Assembly: GCA_900556695.1 (NCBI GenBank)
Contig: USQA01000027.1
Coordinates: 1 to 10,147, forward strand
Origin: an uncultured Clostridium sp.
Lineage (GTDB): Bacteria > Bacillota > Clostridia > TANB77 > CAG-508
DNA length: 10,147 nt
Direction: 5' to 3'
Position numbers and translations under genes: made by a program. The notes under the pieces are model-generated. The model saw only the letters and a program-made list of their open reading frames with translations, did no database searches and was not told the DNA's origin. The first letter of the stretch is position 1. Each line of letters starts with the position of its first letter. Positions 1 through 6,718 of the stretch are shown piece by piece.

Positions 1-161
1 GCATTTTCATAATTATTACCTATCTTATAAAAATTACATGTAAAAAAATCTAGATTTTTTACCTCTTCAATAATCTCTTCATTTAAAATTACATGATCAG
101 CAGAAAAAAATGGTAAACAAGAAATCAAACTAGTAATAAATAATTTAATATGCTTTTTCAT
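1..161 (-). CDS. Start of a secreted protein, cut by the window edge
   Basis: An open frame of 53 full codons starting at ATG 161 and running off the left edge without a stop. AGGAG (168-172) lies six bases upstream, a strong ribosome binding site. The protein starts MKKHIKLFITSLISCLPFF, a basic end followed by a hydrophobic stretch, and then SADHVILNEEIIEEV, so a signal peptide cut after about residue 21 is likely. The visible mature part is acidic and then contains FFTCNFYKIGNN. Too little is present to name a family. It lies just beyond the terminator of the hydrolase gene, so it is probably a separate transcript. Confidence 0.7.
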   Translation of the reverse strand, partial: MKKHIKLFITSLISCLPFFSADHVILNEEIIEEVKNLDFFTCNFYKIGNNYEN

Positions 162-186
162 TATCTTCTCCTTTTTATATTTATAA

Positions 187-192
187 ATTATA
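187..192 (-). promoter_or_regulatory. Candidate -10 box for the gene at the left edge
   Basis: A perfect TATAAT on the minus strand between the terminator and the start at 161, placed to give a leader of about 20 bases. No good -35 is found at 16-18 bases, and the region is so AT-rich that chance matches are likely. Confidence 0.3.
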
Positions 193-205
193 ATATCATC
201 AAAAC

Positions 206-239
206 AATAAAAGCACAAGACTCTTCTTGTACTTTTATT
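206..239 (-). terminator. Hairpin terminator after the glucosaminidase gene
   Basis: A 15-pair stem with a four-base loop (221-224), starting seven bases past the stop codon. The single imperfect pair (214 with 231) is G-U only in minus-strand RNA. The 3' arm ends in a T-rich stretch followed by GTTTTGAT. Its core CACAAGA and flanking AAAAG resemble the other terminator at 5704-5733. Confidence 0.8.
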
Positions 240-245
240 TGTTTA

Positions 246-1769
246 TTATCTTCCTAGCGAATCTTTTGGTCTTGGACATGCTGATGATGGCATACCTTCA
301 TATAATGGAACAACAAATTCAAAATGGCTATCTAATATTCCACTTTTCACATATGAATTATAAATTCTATTTCCTTCATCATTTGCTGCTCTTATATTTT
401 GCATATATTGATTTCCGTATAAATTGTTCTTATTTATAACATTATATTTTTGAAAATACAATGTTGATTGACCTACATCAATATAGTTCTTTGTTAAAAA
501 TTCAACGCCTCCTTTTATTGAAGCTTCCGGCGTAAACCATCCTTGACTATATGCATGTCTTGCTCCTGCAAGAATTCCATTAGATGTATTACCACTTACA
601 TTTATATTAAATAAATTATATACTTTCTTTCCTAAATATTCATATCCATTCATTACTCCGCTTCCATCAGCCTTTTGTTCATGTATTATCCTCGATACTA
701 TATGAAATGGACTTATCACTTGCTCTTTAGATGTTTTCAAAATCTCTGTTATTACAGAATCGGTATGTAAAAAAGTTCCTTCAGTCATCTTTTCAATTTC
801 TGTTCTTGTTCCTGATGATGAAGACAAATCTTGAAATTGAAAAAACCATGCTTCACTCATACTATTTCTTGGATCAGCCATATATCTTATTGCACTTTTT
901 GTTGCTCTATACCAATCTTGATTTACATCATATTTTTCTGTTCCTTTACACCATTCGTTTAGATATGGATACTGTGTTAAACTTCTAGGTGACCCATATA
1001 TCATTTTATCTTCTTCATTTATAAAATCTTCCCATTTTATATTTGTATAATATACTTTTATATTCCAATTTGGATGCTTATTTTTCAATTTTTGTAACTC
1101 TGATTTAAATCCCGGATATTTTGATTCATCTATTGTAGTAAAATCTTTTATATCTTTATTAATTCTTATTACTATTTTTACTTCTACTGCATTTCCATAT
1201 ATATCTTCTACTGGTGTTGTATAATTTTTACTTTCACTAAAAGTCTTTGTATATGTTAGCTTGTCCGCACTTAATGTCCATGTTGATTTTGTTTCTCCCA
1301 ATGGTTCATTTGAATGCATTATTACTGTTACAGTTCCATCTGAATTAATTTTATTTGTTTTTTCATTATATATAAATTCTGTTGTTATTTTTAGTTTTTC
1401 CCTTATCCCTGTAACTTTTATTAAAACTTGTTCTTTGTTACCATATATATCTTCAAATGTTGTATAATATGAACCATTTTCCGTAAAATTATTATTAGTA
1501 TATGTTAAACCATCTTCACTTAGTGTCCATGATGTTTTTGTATTTTTTAAAGGATTATTTGAATAAATTTTTCCTGTTACTTTATTTGTTTTTTCATTAT
1601 ATATAAATTCTGTCGTTATTTTTAATGTATTTTCATTCGTTGAATTTTTTGTATTTATAATATTGTCTTTTTTTTCTATTATATCTGCACAATACATAAC
1701 ATTATTTATCAATACTATTAATGCAAAAACAGCAATTATCTTTTTTACTTTAACTTTCATTTTATTCAT
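246..1769 (-). CDS. Secreted N-acetylglucosaminidase with two Ig-like modules
   Basis: A 507-residue exported wall hydrolase. A signal peptide (basic MNKMKVKVKK, hydrophobic to about 23, cut near 28) is followed by two Ig-like modules (about 48-125 and 126-204) and a C-terminal glucosaminidase domain (about 215-500). The catalytic part shows YPGFKSELQKLKNKHPNW (218-235), SPFHIVSRIIHEQ (353-365) with Glu364 as the likely general acid, YNLFNI (384-389), GWFTP (410-414), LYFQKYNV (437-444) and the typical end VPLYEGMPSSACPRP. This is the GH73-like type that cuts GlcNAc-MurNAc bonds, the bond the nearby GH25 does not cut. The VMYC near the signal cut has Tyr before Cys and is not a lipobox. The ATG overlaps the preceding stop by four bases. 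Met4 (1760) is an alternative start, with GAGG eleven bases upstream against two bases for Met1. Confidence 0.9.
   Translation of the reverse strand: MNKMKVKVKKIIAVFALIVLINNVMYCADIIEKKDNIINTKNSTNENTLKITTEFIYNEKTNKVTGKIYSNNPLKNTKTSWTLSEDGLTYTNNNFTENGSYYTTFEDIYGNKEQVLIKVTGIREKLKITTEFIYNEKTNKINSDGTVTVIMHSNEPLGETKSTWTLSADKLTYTKTFSESKNYTTPVEDIYGNAVEVKIVIRINKDIKDFTTIDESKYPGFKSELQKLKNKHPNWNIKVYYTNIKWEDFINEEDKMIYGSPRSLTQYPYLNEWCKGTEKYDVNQDWYRATKSAIRYMADPRNSMSEAWFFQFQDLSSSSGTRTEIEKMTEGTFLHTDSVITEILKTSKEQVISPFHIVSRIIHEQKADGSGVMNGYEYLGKKVYNLFNINVSGNTSNGILAGARHAYSQGWFTPEASIKGGVEFLTKNYIDVGQSTLYFQKYNVINKNNLYGNQYMQNIRAANDEGNRIYNSYVKSGILDSHFEFVVPLYEGMPSSACPRPKDSLGR
1350..1393. repeat. 44-base direct repeat, copy in module 2
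   Basis: Matches 1581-1624 in 43 of 44 bases when read by eye, the one difference being T against C at a synonymous site. It encodes the start of module 2. Confidence 0.85.
1581..1624. repeat. 44-base direct repeat, copy in module 1
   Basis: Partner of 1350-1393, 231 bases apart in the same orientation. It encodes the start of module 1. The near identity contrasts with the diverged remainder of the two modules. Confidence 0.85.
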
Positions 1770-3571
1770 TTCCTCATCTCATTTTTATACAAAATATAAT
1801 CTTTTATTTCCTTTTTCTCTTTCATTATAGTATTTTCTAAATATTTTTTCAAGTCATTTTGGTCATTTGGAATTATTATCCAATCTATGCCTAAACTTTC
1901 TACTTTTTGATTAAATTCATTTTGTGAAAATTGTGGAACACCATATGTATATACATTATATAACTCTGATCTTTCACATATTTCTTCATACGTTAGTAAA
2001 TCATCAAAATACATTATTCTAGAATATAATAATTCTATTTTAGGTGTTATTTGTCTAATTGTACAACTATGCAATGGTTCTCCCGGTGCCATTACCATTA
2101 TTTTATCCTTTTTTTCTGAATTTTCTAATATATAATTTGTTTGATCTATTATATATTGTGGTATCTTCTCCCAATTTTCAGGATATGTAAATCCATTTTC
2201 TTTACTATATACAAATTTTCCACATGCAATTATTATAGTCATACCAAATATTAGCGATAAAATTTTATATTGTTTTTTTGTTACTGTTCGTATTATTAAT
2301 GTTATTGAATATGCTATGCTTGTTTCTATTGGTAATAGCCATAACACTCTCCAAAATGTAACAGAGCTTGTTAAATACTTAGCTATTATATTTATAAATA
2401 ATGGATTCCAAATTATTAATGCATTAATTACTGGAATTATTACAAAAAATATTCTATCTCTTTTTTTACCTAAAATTATAATTAATAAAAATGAAATTGC
2501 ATATAATAACAAATATTTTTTACTTCCATATAATAATACTAATTCTTTTATGTTTTGCTCAGTAAATTCTATATTAGTAGTTAAATTGGTAGTTTTCATT
2601 AATATTATTAAAGTTACCGTATAAAATATAATTGGTAAAAACGATATTATTAACCATATTATTTCTTTCCACTTTCTTTTTATCAAATTTATAATTCCAA
2701 ATCCTATATAAGTAAATGCTACCATAAATATTGCAGTTGATGACAAAAAGACATTAGCAATATTATTAAGTATTATTAATATCAATAATCTTTTATTTTT
2801 ATCTTCATTTCTTTCTAATAATAAAGACCACAATATCGTAAGCCCAAAATTTAAAAATACACATTTTCCCTGCCATCCTTTATATAATAAGCATCCCGTT
2901 CTAAATTTTGACGAAAATCCTGTAAATAAAAATATTATTGATAGTATTAATAAAAATATCTTTGAATATTTTTTATCTTTGGTAATTATATTTATTAAGT
3001 AATAATATGCCATATATGAAAATATAATAAATATAAAAGGCAATATAGAATGGAATAAACTAGCTGATGGCACTGAAAATGTTTTTGCTATCATCGCAAT
3101 CCCTAATTCATATGCCGATATTTGTTCAAATGAACTCAACAATGTATATTCTCTTTTTAATCCCAAACTTGGATCTTCCATGTATAAACTATCACTATCT
3201 ATACTTTGTGTTGCAAGACTAACATAAAATGAATCATCTGCATTTTCCCTGAACAAATAACTTGATACCATTGCTTGAATAAATATTATTGTAATAACAA
3301 TAATATTTAATATCACATCTTCTTTTTTTTGTTTCTTTACCTCTTTAATTACTTTATTCCAAATTCTTTTTTCTTCTTTTTGCTTTACTATTACAAAGCT
3401 ACTAACTACTAATATAATTACTGTAACACATATTATTACATATGGAATTATAAATTTAATATGAAATATTATACTTGGAAATAAAATTATTTGTAATAAT
3501 GCAAATAAAGTTATTAATCCAAATATAAATATTTCTAATATTCTATCTTTCAAAAGCAAAGTAATTGTCAT
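1766..3571 (-). CDS. DUF6077-like polytopic membrane protein, possible GT-C transferase
   Basis: About 601 residues from ATG 3571, with roughly a dozen membrane helices and a soluble C-terminal part of some 140 residues. Recognisable motifs are NADDSFYV (110-117) in the first outside loop and KGWQGK (231-236). I associate these with DUF6077, a membrane family of Firmicutes whose acidic first loop resembles GT-C glycosyltransferases; the function is inferred. The C-terminal part (for example VMAPGEPLHS and DWIIIPND) is probably an extracytoplasmic domain. A TTG at 3577 is also possible, but neither start has a ribosome binding site. Translation is probably coupled to the small frame just upstream, or that frame is its lost N-terminus. 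The stop overlaps the next gene start as ATGA. No terminator separates it from the muramidase gene, so read-through is possible. Confidence 0.72.
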   Translation of the reverse strand: MTITLLLKDRILEIFIFGLITLFALLQIILFPSIIFHIKFIIPYVIICVTVIILVVSSFVIVKQKEEKRIWNKVIKEVKKQKKEDVILNIIVITIIFIQAMVSSYLFRENADDSFYVSLATQSIDSDSLYMEDPSLGLKREYTLLSSFEQISAYELGIAMIAKTFSVPSASLFHSILPFIFIIFSYMAYYYLINIITKDKKYSKIFLLILSIIFLFTGFSSKFRTGCLLYKGWQGKCVFLNFGLTILWSLLLERNEDKNKRLLILIILNNIANVFLSSTAIFMVAFTYIGFGIINLIKRKWKEIIWLIISFLPIIFYTVTLIILMKTTNLTTNIEFTEQNIKELVLLYGSKKYLLLYAISFLLIIILGKKRDRIFFVIIPVINALIIWNPLFINIIAKYLTSSVTFWRVLWLLPIETSIAYSITLIIRTVTKKQYKILSLIFGMTIIIACGKFVYSKENGFTYPENWEKIPQYIIDQTNYILENSEKKDKIMVMAPGEPLHSCTIRQITPKIELLYSRIMYFDDLLTYEEICERSELYNVYTYGVPQFSQNEFNQKVESLGIDWIIIPNDQNDLKKYLENTIMKEKKEIKDYILYKNEMRK

Positions 3572-3573
3572 TT

Positions 3574-3666
3574 TCAAGTTATTGTTTGAAACTTTGCAGT
3601 TATTAGTCCTATTCTATAAGTTATTATAAAAAAGCTAATTATGCATATTATAGTTTTTAATATCAC
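3574..3666 (-). CDS. Small hydrophobic reading frame ahead of the DUF6077-like gene
   Basis: A 30-codon frame starting at GTG 3666 with AAGGA (3676-3680) nine bases upstream and ending in TGA two bases before the ATG at 3571. The peptide starts with ILKTIICIISFFIITYR and is long enough for one membrane helix, followed by a short basic and polar tail. It carries the only ribosome binding site I can find for the gene behind it. Two readings fit. It may be a small leader peptide whose translation feeds the next gene. Or it may be the first membrane helix of the DUF6077-like protein, cut off by a one-base indel between about 3577 and 3613. In very AT-rich DNA a 30-codon frame can occur by chance, so confidence rests on the spacing at both ends. 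Confidence 0.45.
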   Translation of the reverse strand: MILKTIICIISFFIITYRIGLITAKFQTIT

Positions 3667-3719
3667 TTTTTAGTTTCCTTAATTATATATTTAGGTTTTA
3701 TGTTATACCTATAAACTTT

Positions 3720-5621
3720 TTAATACCTTTTATATCCTATATTCATATCTACTCTACCTCCTATTCCATTTACAGTTCCTCCGCTTGTATATTGCCAAAT
3801 TGTATATGGATATTGATAGTTTGTTGAATTTATGTAATCTGCAAGCCATATATCATAATTATTTAATTTTTCTATTTCTAAATCATTTAGTAACCAATTC
3901 CTATTACCATATATCATTGATTTATATCCTGATTTTTCAATTTCCTGGCAAAACGCTTGCACAATTTTAGTTCTTGATTGTTTTGAAATCCTATCTCCTC
4001 TTCCGTTTCCCACTGGTGTTCTTTCTGTATCTATTGCAATTGGATATCTTATTGGTACATTATATCTTGAAAGTAAATTCAAAGTATATCTAGCTTCTTC
4101 TCTTGCTTCTTCAACTGTTACTGCCTGTGTAAAAAAATACAATCCTATATCCATTCCAACTTTTGTAGCAGCTCTTATATTTCTATCAAAAAACATATCT
4201 TCAACTAATCTTCCTGTTCCCCAACCTCTATATCCTACTCTTATTATAGCAAAATCTATCCCTGAATTTTTAACTGTTTGCCAATCAATTATTTTTTGAT
4301 ATTCTGAAACATCAATTCCTTTTAAAGTATCTTTAAAAAAGTTTACTAAAATGCTCACATTTACAGTATTTCCATCAATGTCGGTTACACTTGTGGTATA
4401 ATTGTTGTTATCTGTAAATACTTTTGTATAGATAAGCTGATCTTTTGATAATTTCCATGTTGGTTTTGTATTTTTTAGCTTTTTATCTGATACAATATAA
4501 ACTGTCACTTTTTCATTTGAGTCGTATAAATATTTTACTGTTATATTAGGACCTTTTTGATTTGTATATGTGAATGTTTTTGTTTTCATTTTAATTTTTA
4601 TCCAAATTTCGTTTCCATATTTATCCTGTACTGGTGTTGAATATTCATTATTTCCTACAAAAATCTTTGTATATGTTAATTTATCTTCACTCAAATTCCA
4701 TGTTGGTTTTGTATCGCCCATCACCTCATCTGAATGCATTATTGCTGTTATTGTATTATCACTATTATATACATATTCCATTGTTATTTTAGGAGGTTTA
4801 TCATCTATTTTATCTATTTTTATTTGTATTTTTGTTTCATTTCCCCATTTGTCTTCTACAGACGTATAATATGAACCATTTTTTTTCATCTCCGAACTTA
4901 TATAGGTTAATTTGTCCTGGCTTAGTTTCCATGTTTTTTTTGTATCTATCAATTCTTCATTTGAATGCATTATTGCTATTACAGTATTAGTATCTTCATT
5001 ATATTTATATTCCATTTTTATTACAGGACCTTTATCATCTATTAATTTAACATCTATTAATACATTTGTTTTGTTTCCCCATTTATCTTCTACTATTGTA
5101 TAATATGAACCATTTGATTTCATTTCTGAATTAATATATGTTAATTTATCTTGACTTAATTTCCATGATTTCTTTGTATCTTTTAACTCCTCATTTGAAT
5201 GCATTATTCCTATTACAGTGTTAGTATTTTTATCATAATTATATTCCATATTTATTATAGGCGCTTTATCATCTATTAATGTTACATTTATTCCAATTTC
5301 CTTTTTGTTTCCATATATATCTTCTACAATAGTATTATAAGCTCCATTTTCTTTTAACATTTCATTTGTATATATTAATTTATCTTCACTTAATTTCCAT
5401 GCTTTTTTTGTGTTTTTTAATGGATTATTTGATATTATCTTTCCAGTAACTGTATTATTATTAATATCATATTTATATTCCATTTTTATCTTTAAAATTT
5501 TTGGATTTTCTACGAATTCTTCTTGTTCTATAGCATTTGAATTATTTTTTAATCCTAATAATATTGTAAAAATAACAAATATTATTGCTATTAATATTCT
5601 AATCTTTATTATATGTTTCAT
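3720..5621 (-). CDS. Secreted GH25 muramidase with five Ig-like modules
   Basis: About 633 residues. A signal peptide (basic MKHIIKIR, hydrophobic stretch to about 23, likely cut after NSNA near 30) is followed by five Ig-like modules of 72-82 residues (about 41-120, 121-198, 199-276, 277-358, 359-430). The C-terminal GH25 lysozyme domain is at 434-633. GH25 enzymes cut the MurNAc-GlcNAc bond of peptidoglycan. The catalytic signature is intact: GIDVSEYQ (Asp437), AIDTE (Asp531 and Glu533, the DxE pair), IWLADY (591-596), WQYTSGG (609-615) and RVDMN near the end. The modules share TK..W.LS.D.L.YT and D..GN and are joined by IDDK.P-like linkers, as in Ig-like spacers of Gram-positive surface proteins. 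No LPXTG, SLH or choline-binding anchor is seen. It has its own promoter. The start at 5621 is chosen for ribosome site and promoter; the frame is open from ATG 5651. Confidence 0.94.
   Translation of the reverse strand: MKHIIKIRILIAIIFVIFTILLGLKNNSNAIEQEEFVENPKILKIKMEYKYDINNNTVTGKIISNNPLKNTKKAWKLSEDKLIYTNEMLKENGAYNTIVEDIYGNKKEIGINVTLIDDKAPIINMEYNYDKNTNTVIGIMHSNEELKDTKKSWKLSQDKLTYINSEMKSNGSYYTIVEDKWGNKTNVLIDVKLIDDKGPVIKMEYKYNEDTNTVIAIMHSNEELIDTKKTWKLSQDKLTYISSEMKKNGSYYTSVEDKWGNETKIQIKIDKIDDKPPKITMEYVYNSDNTITAIMHSDEVMGDTKPTWNLSEDKLTYTKIFVGNNEYSTPVQDKYGNEIWIKIKMKTKTFTYTNQKGPNITVKYLYDSNEKVTVYIVSDKKLKNTKPTWKLSKDQLIYTKVFTDNNNYTTSVTDIDGNTVNVSILVNFFKDTLKGIDVSEYQKIIDWQTVKNSGIDFAIIRVGYRGWGTGRLVEDMFFDRNIRAATKVGMDIGLYFFTQAVTVEEAREEARYTLNLLSRYNVPIRYPIAIDTERTPVGNGRGDRISKQSRTKIVQAFCQEIEKSGYKSMIYGNRNWLLNDLEIEKLNNYDIWLADYINSTNYQYPYTIWQYTSGGTVNGIGGRVDMNIGYKRY
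4332..5501 (-). repeat. Five tandem Ig-like module repeats in the muramidase gene
   Basis: Coding tandem repeats of about 234 bases each: approximately 5262-5501, 5028-5261, 4794-5027, 4548-4793 and 4332-4547. Modules 2 and 3 are closest, with roughly three quarters of 78 residues identical by eye and long stretches of shared bases, suggesting the newest duplication. Plus-strand TGAATGCATTATT recurs at the same place in modules 2, 3 and 4. Modules 1 and 5 are the most diverged. Confidence 0.85.
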
Positions 5622-5626
5622 AATAT

Positions 5627-5633
5627 CCCACCT
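5627..5633 (-). promoter_or_regulatory. Ribosome binding site deciding the muramidase start
   Basis: AGGTGGG on the minus strand ends five bases before ATG 5621. The longer frame from ATG 5651 has only an AGGAG (5666-5670) at 14 bases, which is too far and lies inside the promoter spacer. Confidence 0.65.
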
Positions 5634-5652
5634 AATATTAAATTTCATCATA

Positions 5653-5681
5653 AGTATATCATTTTCTCCTTTTCTTTACAA
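5653..5681 (-). promoter_or_regulatory. Extended -10 promoter for the muramidase gene
   Basis: On the minus strand TTGTAA (5676-5681, -35), a 17-base spacer, and TATACT (5653-5658, -10) with a TG one base before it (TGA, 5659-5661) make a good vegetative extended -10 promoter. Transcription would start near 5646-5648, just after the GT2 terminator. That leaves about 25 bases of leader before ATG 5621 and puts the more distal ATGs (5651, 5648) at the very transcript start, which argues against them as starts. Confidence 0.6.
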
Positions 5682-5703
5682 TGTTTTTTTTCATTTTCAA
5701 CAT

Positions 5704-5733
5704 AAAAGACACAAGAATATTCTTATGTCTTTT
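5704..5733 (-). terminator. Hairpin terminator after the GT2 operon
   Basis: A 30-base near-perfect inverted repeat starts six bases past the GT2 stop. The one imperfect pair (5712 with 5725) is C-A on the plus strand but G-U in minus-strand RNA, so the hairpin is sounder for minus-strand transcripts. The 3' arm ends in TCTTTT and the following bases are T-rich on the minus strand only briefly. On the plus strand a long T-rich tract follows the hairpin instead, so it could act in both directions. Confidence 0.75.
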
Positions 5734-5739
5734 GCATTT

Positions 5740-6675
5740 TTATTTTTTTATTTTTTCTATTTGCAAATATCTTAATAATTGTAATTCATAATTTTCTCTA
5801 TTTTGTTTTACAACAGTATCTAATATAACCCCACATTGTGCTATTATTAGTGCAATTGTCATAATTCCTGTTGCTAAAATAGCTGATGGAACTTTTGTTA
5901 TATAGCCTGTTTTTGCAAATTCTACAATAACTGGAACTCCAATTATAAGTCCTATTATTGCAATTATTAATGCTGAAATCCAGAAAAATTGTCTTGGTTT
6001 AAAGTCTTTAAACATTTTTATTATTGTTTTTAATACTTTAATTCCATCTGAAAATGTATTTATTTTAGATTCACTTCCTTCTGGTCTTTCTCTAAATACT
6101 ATTGGTATTTCTTTTATTCTAAATCTTTTGTCTAATGCAAATAATGTCATTTCTGTTTCTAATTCAAAATTCGGACTCATTACAGGCATATTTTTTACAA
6201 ATGTTCTGCTAAATACTCTGTATCCTGTCATTATGTCTTTTAATTTGCAGTTGAATAATAGGTTTATTGACCCCCTTACTATATTATTTCCAAATTCATG
6301 GAAGTTTTTCTTTATTTCTTGTTGATATGTTCCATTTGATAGTCTGTCTCCAATTGTCATGTCTGCTTCTTCATTTACAACTGGTTCAATTAGTTGGTGT
6401 ACAAATTCTGCTGGATATGTGTCATCACCATCTACCATTACGTAAAGGTCTGCATCTATTTCTCTAAACATTGTTCTTACAACATTTCCTTTTCCTTGTC
6501 TGTTTTCATATCTTACTATTGCTCCTGCTTTTTTTGCTAGTTCTACTGTTTTATCTTTTGAATTGTTGTCATATACATATATGTCTGCTTCTGGTAATTC
6601 TTTTTTGAAATCTTTTACTACTTTTTCTATTGTAAGTTCTTCATTGTAACATGGTATTAATACTGCTATTTTCAT
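5740..6675 (-). CDS. Family 2 glycosyltransferase, DPM1/GtrB/CsbB-type
   Basis: A 311-residue GT2 enzyme predicted to move a sugar from a nucleotide sugar to undecaprenyl phosphate on the inner face of the membrane. The GT-A fold motifs are in order: IPCYNEE (7-13), DNNSKDKT (36-43), RQGKGN (59-64), the metal-binding DGDD (82-85), KDIMTGYR (146-153) and RERPEGSESK (195-204). Two membrane helices follow (about 230-251 and 264-284), then a short charged cytoplasmic tail, as in GtrB and CsbB. The ATG at 6675 has an AGGGGG site nine bases upstream (6685-6690). It is the last gene of the operon; a terminator follows its stop within a few bases. Together with the SMR-like flippase and the membrane transferases it forms a plausible load-flip-transfer set. 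The sugar cannot be told from the sequence. Family assignment is very sure. Confidence 0.93.
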   Translation of the reverse strand: MKIAVLIPCYNEELTIEKVVKDFKKELPEADIYVYDNNSKDKTVELAKKAGAIVRYENRQGKGNVVRTMFREIDADLYVMVDGDDTYPAEFVHQLIEPVVNEEADMTIGDRLSNGTYQQEIKKNFHEFGNNIVRGSINLLFNCKLKDIMTGYRVFSRTFVKNMPVMSPNFELETEMTLFALDKRFRIKEIPIVFRERPEGSESKINTFSDGIKVLKTIIKMFKDFKPRQFFWISALIIAIIGLIIGVPVIVEFAKTGYITKVPSAILATGIMTIALIIAQCGVILDTVVKQNRENYELQLLRYLQIEKIKK

Positions 6676-6718
6676 TTTTACTTTCCCCCTCGTATATTGT
6701 TTATAATATTTATAATTT

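Larger units (their letters stand above)
1158..1628 (-). repeat. Two tandem Ig-like module repeats in the glucosaminidase gene
   Basis: Module 1 spans about 1395-1628 and module 2 about 1158-1394. Both begin with KITTEFIYNEKTNK and share TK..W.LS.D.LTYT and EDIYGN. They belong to the same family as the five modules in the muramidase gene. Module 1 is closest to muramidase module 1 (both have TVTGKI.SNNPLKNTK), and module 2 is closest to muramidase module 4 (IMHS.E..G.TK.TW). Confidence 0.85.

Noticed and set aside
227..439. 70-codon plus-strand frame
   Set aside because: It starts inside the terminator hairpin and is antisense to the conserved C-terminus of the glucosaminidase.
1677..1694. 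Possible lipobox around Cys27 of the glucosaminidase
   Set aside because: The residue before Cys is Tyr, not Gly, Ala or Ser, so a lipoprotein is unlikely; an ordinary signal peptide fits better.
3623..3687. Three TATAAT boxes (3682-3687, 3647-3652, 3623-3628) upstream of the DUF6077-like gene
   Set aside because: None has a recognisable -35 at 16-18 bases, and the region is so AT-rich that such boxes are expected by chance. A promoter may exist here, but I cannot choose one.
3691..3715. Small inverted repeat (TAGGT with ACCTA) after the muramidase stop
   Set aside because: The stem is only five firm pairs with a ten-base loop and no T-run follows on the minus strand, so it is not a convincing terminator.
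4332..5501. CRISPR-like array
   Set aside because: The regular repeats are about 234 bases long, coding and diverged, with a shared protein motif; they are protein modules, not short repeats with unique spacers.
5648..5662. Tiny frame MIYL with AGGAG four bases upstream
   Set aside because: It lies within the likely -10 region and would not be transcribed from the promoter found; four codons carry no further support.
5410..5775. 121-codon plus-strand frame crossing the terminator and promoter region
   Set aside because: It runs opposite the muramidase signal peptide, the promoter, the hairpin and the GT2 end; a gene there would conflict with all of these better supported features.
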